DNA from: Bacillota bacterium
GTDB lineage: Bacteria > Bacillota > Clostridia > Christensenellales > Aristaeellaceae
Assembly (NCBI GenBank): GCA_023443705.1
Contig: JAEZTD010000385.1
Span: forward strand, 1 to 9,128
DNA: 9,128 bases
Reading direction: 5' to 3'
Position 1 is the first letter of the stretch. Each line of letters begins with the position of its first letter. This document shows positions 1 to 7,187 of this stretch, in pieces. The translations under genes and the position numbers were made by a program. The notes below the pieces were generated by a model that saw nothing but the letters and a program-made list of their open reading frames with translations, was not told where the DNA came from and did not search any database.

Positions 1-164
1 GTATGCGGTTGTACGCGGCCCGGAACGCGGGAAAGGTCGCCACCCGGGCGGATTTCTCCGCCGCGCTCAGCGAAGCGGCGGGACGGGACGCGGACGGGCT
101 TTTGACCGAGCTGCTCGCCGAGATCGACCAGTACGTCGGGCAGGCGCTGGATTGGTATGAATGA
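1..164 (+). CDS. 3' end of an unrecognised protein (partial)
   Basis: An open frame enters from the left edge and ends at the TGA at 162-164, giving about 53 visible residues ending in QALDWYE. Nearly every codon ends in G or C, the same strong third-position bias as the confirmed genes here, which is the main reason to call it coding. An ATG at position 3 is in frame, but only two bases precede it, so the start cannot be judged; a C-terminal fragment is more likely. The visible part is Ala-, Asp- and Glu-rich and looks like an all-helical tail with an amphipathic stretch (LLTELLAEIDQYVGQAL). I do not recognise the family and assign no function. No clear terminator follows before the next promoter at 256-284. 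Confidence 0.5.
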   Translation, partial: MRLYAARNAGKVATRADFSAALSEAAGRDADGLLTELLAEIDQYVGQALDWYE

Positions 165-255
165 CGATACCGCGTGAAATGGGCTTACATCGCCGGGATT
201 TCGTCACGCCCGCCGCGCGTTTGGTGCGCCTTATCGGACAATTTAAACGAAAAGC

Positions 256-284
256 GGTTTATTCTGCCGGGAGTTTGGTATAAT
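256..284 (+). promoter_or_regulatory. Extended -10 promoter of the phasin-like gene
   Basis: A perfect TATAAT lies at 279-284, preceded by TGG at 276-278, giving the TGnTATAAT extended -10 of vegetative sigma-A promoters. The -35 region 17 bases upstream (GGTTTA, 256-261) is poor, as is usual when an extended -10 is present. Transcription would start near 291, leaving a leader of about 40 bases before the ATG at 332. Confidence 0.75.
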
Positions 285-295
285 AAGGATGATTC

Positions 296-312
296 GCGGC
301 CGACACGGCTGC
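296..312 (+). other. Small 5'-leader hairpin before the phasin-like gene
   Basis: GCGGCCG (296-302) and CGGCTGC (306-312) can form a 7-bp stem with one G-U pair around a three-base loop. It begins about 5 bases after the predicted transcription start and ends just before the ribosome binding site. A plausible role is protecting the mRNA 5' end, but this is inferred from position only; so short a GC-rich stem could arise by chance. Confidence 0.35.
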
Positions 313-331
313 TGTCAAAGGAGTGATCACG

Positions 332-817
332 ATGGCGGAAGAACTGCGCAAGGTTTTGATGGCGGGCGTCGGCGCCGTGGCGAAGGCTGTCGAAAAGACG
401 GCGGAAGCGATTGGCGAGGCGACGAAGGGCGAGAACCGCGAACGCGTCAAAGCGACGGTGGAAGATCTGGCGAAGAAGGGCGAAGACGCCTTCGAGAAGG
501 GTAAGGCCGCGGGCGGCGAGCTGTTTGGCAAGATCGGCGATGCCTTTTCGGGGCTGAAGAGCGTGGAGGCGGACGACATCAAGGCGCGCCTCTCCGACCT
601 GGCCGACGACGCGCTGGACGAGGTGGAGAAGGCGGTGGCCGAGATCAAGCGCTGGCGCGCTGACAACAAGTCGTCCGGTGGCGGTGACACCGGCACGCAC
701 CCGGAGTCCGGCGACAAGCCTGAGGACTATGAAGCCGAAGCCGAAAAGGCGGCGGATGACACGGTCTCGCGCTCCGACGGAGAAGACCTGTCTGAAGGCA
801 CGAAGCGCGACGAATAA
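332..817 (+). CDS. Phasin-like helical protein with acidic tail
   Basis: This encodes 161 residues. The ATG at 332 is chosen because AAAGGAG (317-323) sits 8 bases upstream; an in-frame GTG at 323 overlaps that ribosome binding site and is unlikely to be the start. Residues 1 to about 110 are predicted to be long amphipathic helices rich in Ala, Lys and Glu. The opening MAEELRKVLMAGVGAVAKAVEKT resembles the small phasin-superfamily or phasin-like proteins common in Clostridia (pattern AEELKKLLLAGIGAVA..VEK). Those relatives are often near 100 residues; this one adds a low-complexity, strongly acidic Gly/Asp/Glu/Ser tail from about residue 115, probably disordered. It has no signal peptide or membrane segment. 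True phasins coat polyester granules, but in Clostridia the role of these relatives is unknown, so no function is claimed. It appears monocistronic, with its own promoter (256-284) and terminator (833-868). Confidence 0.8.
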   Translation: MAEELRKVLMAGVGAVAKAVEKTAEAIGEATKGENRERVKATVEDLAKKGEDAFEKGKAAGGELFGKIGDAFSGLKSVEADDIKARLSDLADDALDEVEKAVAEIKRWRADNKSSGGGDTGTHPESGDKPEDYEAEAEKAADDTVSRSDGEDLSEGTKRDE

Positions 818-832
818 CCTGCGAGCATCTTT

Positions 833-868
833 GCGGGGCGCCCGAAGTTCGGGCGCCCCGCTGTTTTT
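833..868 (+). terminator. Intrinsic terminator of the phasin-like gene
   Basis: A perfect GC-rich stem of 12 bp (833-844 with 850-861) with loop AAGTT is followed by TGTTTTT. It begins 15 bases after the stop codon at 815-817. The innermost A-T pairs could close the loop further, giving 14 complementary positions. This is a textbook Rho-independent terminator for the + strand. Confidence 0.92.
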
Positions 869-938
869 CCCGACTTCACTTTCCATCCGGAAGGGGAAGA
901 CCCTATGATTATGCCCCTGCGCAACCGCTTTACGTTCA

Positions 939-977
939 CTTTCGATCGCTGACGGCGAAGCCGTAAGTGATCGAAAG
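939..977. repeat. Imperfect palindrome upstream of the uvrB promoter
   Basis: CTTTCGATCGCT (939-950) pairs with AGTGATCGAAAG (966-977) as a 12-bp stem with one G-U pair. After a G/A mismatch, ACGG/CCGT adds 4 bp around the loop CGAAG. It lies 20 bases upstream of the uvrB -35 element. No T-run follows on either strand, so it is not a standard terminator. It could be an operator, a protein-binding palindrome or a weak terminator. It does not match the Gram-positive LexA box (GAAC-N4-GTTC). Confidence 0.6.
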
Positions 978-996
978 GGATTTAGCCCGCGCGTCC

Positions 997-1025
997 TTTT
1001 CAGATTGGCGGGGGTATGCTATACT
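997..1025 (+). promoter_or_regulatory. Sigma-A-type promoter of uvrB
   Basis: The -35 element TTTTCA (997-1002; 4 of 6 bases match TTGACA) is separated by exactly 17 bases from the -10 element TATACT (1020-1025; 5 of 6 match TATAAT). TGC at 1017-1019 adds an extended -10. Transcription would start near 1032, leaving a leader of about 21 bases before the ATG at 1053. The -10 overlaps a short palindrome (GTAT-GCT-ATAC, 1014-1024), but no canonical LexA box is visible. Confidence 0.75.
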
Positions 1026-1052
1026 ATCGGTAAACGCATTTTGGAGGATCGC

Positions 1053-3062
<2,010 letters not shown>

Positions 3063-3130
3063 GTCCTGCATCAGGGCCAAGCCCCTCGGCATAGGCTGAA
3101 ACGGCAGTCTGGCGACGGGAGGGGCGGGGC

Positions 3131-3382
3131 GTGAAGCAGTATATTGTGGAGCGCGTGCTGGCGGAAGCCGCCTTTATACTGGAACACGGCGCGACGGTCA
3201 GGGCCTGCGCCGCGGCGAGGGGCGTCAGCAAGACGACGGTGCACAAGGACATGCGCGCGCGGCTGCCGAGGATCGACCGCAAGCTGGCCTTGAGCGTCGA
3301 CCGGGTGCTTGGCATCAACCGGCAGCAGCGCCACATACGCGGCGGGCTCGCGACGCGAAGGAAATACAAGCTGGCGCAATGA
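3131..3382 (+). CDS. spoIIID: SpoIIID, mother-cell sporulation regulator
   Basis: This encodes an 83-residue DNA-binding protein that, in Bacillus and Clostridia, activates and represses mother-cell genes between the sigma-E and sigma-K stages. The sequence follows the B. subtilis protein closely along its length. It opens YIVERVLAEAAFILEHGATVR; the helix-turn-helix spans roughly residues 23-42, with recognition helix GVSKTTVHKDM and then RLPRID; the C-terminal basic region RHIRGGLATRRKYK corresponds to RHLRGGEATKLKYK. The start is a GTG at 3131 with a GGGAGG site (3117-3122) 8 bases upstream; no ATG fits the family's N-terminus. It lies 68 bases after uvrB with no terminator between. The family is expected to be sigma-E dependent. 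A partial -10-like GCATAGGCT at 3089-3097 exists, but its -35 is unconvincing, so the promoter is not annotated. Confidence 0.97.
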   Translation: MKQYIVERVLAEAAFILEHGATVRACAAARGVSKTTVHKDMRARLPRIDRKLALSVDRVLGINRQQRHIRGGLATRRKYKLAQ

Positions 3383-3443
3383 ATGCGCGGAGGCGGCTTA
3401 TCTTACCGCACAGAAGAGAATCTGACAAGCGAGGGTTACGAAG

Positions 3444-4460
3444 ATGCAATGGAACATCGCGCTGGACATCGGCGCCAGCGGGGTTCGCATGGCGGTGCGC
3501 GGGCGCGGCGCGTCCTTTTTTGAAAGCGCCGCGGTGGCGATGCGCGGAAACGAAGCGAAGCCCTTCAAGATCGGCGACGAGGCGCTGCCCTTTTACGGGC
3601 GCGCCACGGGTAGCTACCGCGTCGGCTTTCCAATGGATGCCGGTCAGGTGGCGGACGAAGGGCTTTTGCGCGCCTGGTATACCCGGCTGCTGCGCGAAGC
3701 GGGTTCGGTCGGCCTCGGCCACCGGCAGCGCGTGCTGATCGCCCGGCCGGGCGCGGCGGGCAGCTACACCGTGAAGGCGCTGGTCGCCTGCTGCATGGAG
3801 GCCGGCGCGGCGGGCTGCAGCCTGATCCGATCGGACCTCATGGCGGCGGCGGGCGCAGGGCGCGATCCGATGAAGCCCGAGGGCACGTTGGTGGGCGAAC
3901 TGGGCGCGGGTTCGATGACGGCGACGCTGTTTTCGATGGGGCGCGTGGTGGAATCCCGATCGCTGCCCTGGGGCATGCGCAGGGCGGACGAGGCCATCAT
4001 GGCGCTGCTTCGAAATGAATACGCGCTGGAGATCGGCCCCCACACCGCCGAGGAACTCAAGCTCTCCGTGATGAGCGCGCTGGGCGGCGCGAAGCTTACG
4101 GCGGTTGTGCGCGGGCTGGATCTCAACGCTGGCTTGCCCCGTGCGCGGGATGTGGCAGCGGCGAAGCTTCACGAGGCCATCGGGCCCGTGGTGGACGGCT
4201 TCTGCAAGCTGGTACAGTCGGTGGTACTCCGCGCGCCGGCGGAACTGGCTGCGGACCTGGCCGACAGCCCCATCGCGCTGACAGGCGGCGGCGCTTCGCT
4301 CTTCGGGCTGGACAAGCTGATCGCAGAAAAGACGGGCCTGAGCGTGATGATTCCGCAGGACCCCGCCGGATGCGTCGCCCGTGGGCTCGCCGCGGCACTG
4401 GAGACCCCCGCTCGGTACGAGGCGGTCGCCGAAGCCGGCGCCACGCTGCTAAAAGCCTGA
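3444..4460 (+). CDS. Divergent MreB/Mbl-like actin-fold protein
   Basis: This encodes 338 residues collinear with MreB/Mbl, the bacterial actins that organise cell-wall synthesis at the membrane. Matching segments are the phosphate-1 loop LDIGASGVR (7-15; usually GIDLGTANT), PMDAGQVAD (usually PMKDGVIAD), and GPHTAEELKLSVMSA (usually G..TAEEIKI.IGSA). The C-terminal half also matches at AELAADLADSPIALTGGGASLFGLDKLI (usually PPELAADI.DRGI.LTGGGALL.GLD). The adenosine motif is intact (LTGGGA, 279-284), but phosphate-2 reads GELGAGSMT (151-159) instead of DIGGGTTD, and the usual LIEEPMAAAIG with the catalytic Glu reads LIRSDLMAAAGAG (127-139). ATP turnover may therefore be weak or lost. It starts at the ATG at 3444 behind GAGGG (3431-3435), 61 bases after spoIIID. 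The same spoIIID-mbl order exists in B. subtilis, which supports the Mbl-like assignment and a sporulation or cell-shape role. Confidence 0.88.
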   Translation: MQWNIALDIGASGVRMAVRGRGASFFESAAVAMRGNEAKPFKIGDEALPFYGRATGSYRVGFPMDAGQVADEGLLRAWYTRLLREAGSVGLGHRQRVLIARPGAAGSYTVKALVACCMEAGAAGCSLIRSDLMAAAGAGRDPMKPEGTLVGELGAGSMTATLFSMGRVVESRSLPWGMRRADEAIMALLRNEYALEIGPHTAEELKLSVMSALGGAKLTAVVRGLDLNAGLPRARDVAAAKLHEAIGPVVDGFCKLVQSVVLRAPAELAADLADSPIALTGGGASLFGLDKLIAEKTGLSVMIPQDPAGCVARGLAAALETPARYEAVAEAGATLLKA

Positions 4461-4508
4461 TCCCGATACAAATGGACCGCCCGATGGCGGCATACAGGAG
4501 GTTTACCC

Positions 4509-5681
4509 ATGAAGAAACTTTCGGCACTCGCACTCGCACTGATTCTTCTGACCATACCCGTAATCGGCTTTACCGAGAACGGCTCGCCCGAGTCCGACGC
4601 TTTTACCCAGGAGGGCGCCGAACCCGCCGACGCGGCGGAGGACTGGTCGGACGAACCCACGGAGGGATCCGAAGCCGAGGATCTGGCGGACGCTCCGGAA
4701 GAGGGCGCGCCATCCGAAGATGAAGCCGAGAATGAGACCATTCCGGAGCCGATCGATCCTGCTTCGGTGTCCCGGGGCGCAAAACCGCTCTATGCGCTGA
4801 TCGCCCGGGCGCTGACCCTGGGCGCGACGCCCTTTGACAGCGAGCCGGACGCGACAACCGCCTGGGCGCTCACCTACGCGGCGCTGGAGCAGAGCGCGCT
4901 GGAGGGGATGACGAACGGGCATGTTTCGCAGGAGGCGCTGGATGCCGCTTACGGCGCGATCTTCGCCGTCGGTGCGCTGCCCGAAATGCCTGATGGGTTC
5001 ACGCTGCTCAGGCTGGAGGACGGCCTGTACAGCGTCACCTCCGACCCGGGCGACGTGCAGTATGCGCCCTACGCGCTGGACGCCTTCGAAGAGAATGGCG
5101 CGGTGTCGGCGGAAGCCGCCGTTATGATCACGACGTCCTATACGCCTCAGGACCTATTTGCCCTCGTCCGTGTTTCGCTCACGCCGGATGCACAGGCCCC
5201 CTTCGGCGCGCGCCTCTCGGGCTTCCAGCCGATCACCGGCGCGCCCGCCATGACCGGCGCGGAGGCCACGACGGTGCTGCCCGATTACAAGGGCATCACC
5301 TACGGCGCGGTCAACGTACTGGACGGCAAGAACGATACCTGCTGGGCTTACTCGGAGGACGAGACCCCCGGCGCGGTGCTGACGCTGTCTTCAGTCGTGC
5401 CCGAGACGGTGCGCGGCATTCGTCTGACGCCCGCCTACGCCAAGAACAATCGCATTGCGCTGGCCAACAACCGCGTGAAGACCTTTCACGTGGCGCTGTC
5501 GGACGGCGCGAGCTATGACTTCACCGTCGAGCCCGACATTGGCGCCGATGATTTCGCCCGGTTCACCTCGTTTGCCTTCGAAACGGCCCACGAGGTCACT
5601 TGGGTTTCGGTCGAAGTGACGAGCGTCTATCCCGGCGAAAAATATGCCGATACCTGCATCAGCGAAATCGCGCTGTTCTGA
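4509..5681 (+). CDS. Secreted protein with NADase-type glycan-binding domain
   Basis: This encodes 390 residues. Residues 1 to about 21 form a signal peptide: MKK, a hydrophobic core (LSALALALILLTIPVIG), then a likely cleavage near VIG-FT, with no lipobox Cys. Residues about 22-88 are an acidic Glu/Asp/Pro/Ala linker, probably disordered. A globular central part (about 90-250) is unrecognised. The C-terminal part (about 258-390) matches the discoidin-like NADase-type glycan-binding domain: AVNVLDGKNDTCW (267-279), NNRVKTFHVALSDG, and the characteristic ending GEKYADTCISEIALF (376-390). Such domains are carbohydrate-binding or adhesive modules on extracellular proteins; no NAD glycohydrolase catalytic domain is present. 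The start is supported by AGGAGGT (4496-4502), 6 bases from the ATG. It follows the MreB-like gene by 48 bases and ends at a strong terminator, so it is probably last in that operon. Binding at the cell surface or wall is inferred. Confidence 0.82.
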   Translation: MKKLSALALALILLTIPVIGFTENGSPESDAFTQEGAEPADAAEDWSDEPTEGSEAEDLADAPEEGAPSEDEAENETIPEPIDPASVSRGAKPLYALIARALTLGATPFDSEPDATTAWALTYAALEQSALEGMTNGHVSQEALDAAYGAIFAVGALPEMPDGFTLLRLEDGLYSVTSDPGDVQYAPYALDAFEENGAVSAEAAVMITTSYTPQDLFALVRVSLTPDAQAPFGARLSGFQPITGAPAMTGAEATTVLPDYKGITYGAVNVLDGKNDTCWAYSEDETPGAVLTLSSVVPETVRGIRLTPAYAKNNRIALANNRVKTFHVALSDGASYDFTVEPDIGADDFARFTSFAFETAHEVTWVSVEVTSVYPGEKYADTCISEIALF

Positions 5682-5693
5682 CAAACCAGCCTT

Positions 5694-5724
5694 TGAGAGC
5701 GCCCGCTTAGGGCGCTCTCATTTT
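5694..5724 (+). terminator. Intrinsic terminator after the secreted-protein gene
   Basis: TGAGAGCGCCC (5694-5704) and GGGCGCTCTCA (5710-5720) form a perfect 11-bp stem with loop GCTTA, followed by TTTT. It starts 13 bases after the stop at 5679-5681. It is the first convincing terminator downstream of uvrB and so marks the probable 3' end of the uvrB-spoIIID-mreB-like-secreted protein run. Confidence 0.92.
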
Positions 5725-5765
5725 CGATGGAAAGGGAGAAATCCTGGCGTGTGCAGTTCTCAGGA

Positions 5766-5797
5766 GCCCAAGGGGGTCGGAGGCCACCCGCTTGGGT
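5766..5797 (+). other. Leader hairpin upstream of the SGNH hydrolase
   Basis: GCCCAAG (5766-5772) pairs with CTTGGGT (5791-5797) as 7 bp with one terminal G-U. After a G/G mismatch, GGGT/ACCC (5774-5777 with 5786-5789) adds 4 bp. There is no T-run, so it is not a terminator. It lies about 40 bases before the SGNH start, in the 113-base gap after the terminator, where I found no convincing promoter. It may be a regulatory leader structure or a degenerate remnant. Confidence 0.4.
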
Positions 5798-5837
5798 GCG
5801 CTGATGACGCAATGTCAGGACAAGAGCGGAGGAGCGG

Positions 5838-6998
5838 ATGATGACGGATCGGGAACTTTTGAAGCGCTACCGGGTGGTTACGCCCTGCAGTACCGTGGTG
5901 TCCGGTTTCTACGGGGCGGAACACACCGCTCCGGCAACGAACACCTTCCGGGTCTACGCGGACCCGCGCGCCTACGGGCGGCAGGTTTTTCGGTTTCAGG
6001 TCGTAAACGTCCGGGAGACCACTCGGGGGGAGATGGGGGACCGCCTCGGCGGCACGCCCGGCGGCCTCTGGCGCATCGACGAGGCCTTTGTCGCAGACGG
6101 CGGCACGCGCCGGGACGGCGCGCTCCGCGGCGCGCCGGTGCCGGTGACTTTTGACGGGCTGCAAACGCGCGCGGTGGCTCCGGGCGAGGTTTTCCTGAGC
6201 GACGAGGTGGCTCTGGAGCTGCCCGAAGGGCACGATCTCGCGTTTTCGTGGACAGTGACCCGCGTGTCCGATGTGCCCGCGATCCCCTGCGCGGCGGAAT
6301 CGGTCATGGCGGCCTACGCGAAGCCGAGCGGCGGCGCGGGTGCGGCGGCTTCGGACGGATTTGCGATGGAATTCAATGGCCGCGCGGCGCTGCCGTCGCT
6401 CCTTCTGCGCCGCACGCCTTCCGACCGGCTGATCGCGTTTCTGGGCGATTCCGTCACCCAGGGCTACGGCACCGGCGAAGGGCGGGAGGCGTTCTGGGTG
6501 GCGGGGGTGATCCGCGGCTTGCCGGAGGGGGTCAACGCGCTCAACCTCGGCAGCGGCTGGGCGCGCGCGTACGACGCCGCGGCGGACGGCCCGTGGCTTA
6601 AAAGGGCCAAGGCGGCGGATGAGGCCGTGGTATGCCTGGGCATCAACGACATCGGCACCTGCCGCCGGCCCGCCCGGGAGATCGCGGAGGACCTGGGCCG
6701 GATTGTCCGGGCGCTCAAGGCCGCCAACCCGGAAATGCGCGTGACGCTGTTCACGCTGCCGCCCTTTGATTTTTCTGGCGGACAGCTTGACGCCTGGCGG
6801 CAGTTAAACGACTGGATCCGCGGGGGCGGCGCGCCGGAGGCGGACGTGTTCGACACCGTGCCGGTGCTGGGGCAGCCTGAGCCTGACGGACACAGAACCC
6901 GGGAGGAATACCGCTTTCTTCTCGACGCGCACCCCAATGCCCGGGCGGGCGAAGCGCTCGCGGGCGCATTTCTCGCGTGGCGGGCGGCGCGCCGGTGA
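5838..6998 (+). CDS. Cytoplasmic SGNH/GDSL-family hydrolase
   Basis: This encodes 386 residues from the ATG at 5838; an adjacent ATG at 5841 gives 385, and GGAGG at 5828-5832 suits either. The C-terminal half carries the SGNH blocks: LGDSVTQGYGT (202-212) with nucleophile Ser205, NLGSGWAR with Gly238, CLGINDIGT with Asn270, and LDAHPN with Asp363 and His365. All four catalytic or oxyanion residues are present, so it should be an active esterase, lipase or acyl/acetyl-hydrolase. Residues about 30-170 look like the beta-sandwich domain often fused before such hydrolases (FRFQVVNVRET, then VTFDGLQTRAVAPGEVFLSDEVALELP). There is no signal peptide or membrane segment, which points to an intracellular substrate, for example an acylated sugar imported by the cell; the substrate cannot be read from sequence. 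No terminator is seen before the promoter at 7080. Confidence 0.9.
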   Translation: MMTDRELLKRYRVVTPCSTVVSGFYGAEHTAPATNTFRVYADPRAYGRQVFRFQVVNVRETTRGEMGDRLGGTPGGLWRIDEAFVADGGTRRDGALRGAPVPVTFDGLQTRAVAPGEVFLSDEVALELPEGHDLAFSWTVTRVSDVPAIPCAAESVMAAYAKPSGGAGAAASDGFAMEFNGRAALPSLLLRRTPSDRLIAFLGDSVTQGYGTGEGREAFWVAGVIRGLPEGVNALNLGSGWARAYDAAADGPWLKRAKAADEAVVCLGINDIGTCRRPAREIAEDLGRIVRALKAANPEMRVTLFTLPPFDFSGGQLDAWRQLNDWIRGGGAPEADVFDTVPVLGQPEPDGHRTREEYRFLLDAHPNARAGEALAGAFLAWRAARR

Positions 6999-7079
6999 GC
7001 CCCGACAAGCCCGATGCACTGGCCGCGGAGCGCGCGCAAAAGGGAGCGCCCGTGCCGTGCAAAATAACATGCGCTTTTC

Positions 7080-7108
7080 TTGACAGCGGCAATTCCCGGC
7101 TTTATAAT
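7080..7108 (+). promoter_or_regulatory. Consensus sigma-A promoter of the glutamine synthetase gene
   Basis: A perfect TTGACA (7080-7085) and a perfect TATAAT (7103-7108) are separated by the optimal 17 bases, and the local region is AT-richer than its surroundings. Transcription would start near 7115, giving a leader of about 73 bases. A full consensus match predicts very high basal strength, so control, if any, probably acts on the leader RNA, on repression, or on the enzyme itself. Confidence 0.93.
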
Positions 7109-7123
7109 GTTTTCATCAGCAGC

Positions 7124-7165
7124 GAAGGCGCTGCGGAGCCCTATGGTGGGTTCCGCGGCGTCTTT
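7124..7165 (+). promoter_or_regulatory. Long hairpin in the glutamine synthetase mRNA leader
   Basis: Bases 7124-7141 pair with 7148-7165 to form an uninterrupted stem of 18 bp including five G-U pairs; its 13-bp core pairs CGCTGCGGAGCCC (7129-7141) with GGGTTCCGCGGCG (7148-7160) around loop TATGGT. It begins about 9 bases after the predicted transcription start and ends 8 bases before the Shine-Dalgarno AGGGGGT (7174-7180). No T-run follows, so it is not a terminator. A competing 5-bp hairpin CAGCG/CGCTG (7120-7124 with 7129-7133) uses the same left arm. It matches no glutamine riboswitch class I can recall. Confidence 0.7.
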
Positions 7166-7187
7166 CACACTTTAGGGGGTTAAAGCG

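Noticed and set aside
185..886. 233-codon minus-strand frame across the phasin-like gene
   Set aside because: It runs through the terminator and the promoter of the plus-strand gene and has no ribosome binding site or family resemblance.
905..1052. LexA/SOS box for uvrB
   Set aside because: No GAAC-N4-GTTC-type site is present; GTAT-GCT-ATAC at the -10 is a short palindrome without that consensus.
3069..3097. Sigma-E promoter for spoIIID (GCATCA ... GCATAGGCT)
   Set aside because: Only part of the -10 resembles the CATACA-T consensus and the -35 match is weak, so it is not annotated although such a promoter is expected.
3315..4172. 285-codon minus-strand frame opposite the MreB-like gene
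   Set aside because: Arg/His/Ala-rich shadow sequence crossing the spoIIID/mreB-like boundary; the plus-strand genes match known families.
4477..4490. CCGCC-CGAT-GGCGG hairpin before the secreted-protein ribosome binding site
   Set aside because: Only 5 bp in a GC-rich region and no T-run; likely chance.
5766..5825. GCTGATGACGC (5799-5809) recalls the 3' half of a fluoride riboswitch
   Set aside because: The required 5' half (GGnGATGG-type with its pairing partner) is absent, and the downstream gene is not a fluoride exporter.
7109..7187. Glutamine riboswitch (glnA-type) in the GSIII leader
   Set aside because: The conserved cores I remember for that class are not visible; the leader is a simple long hairpin instead.
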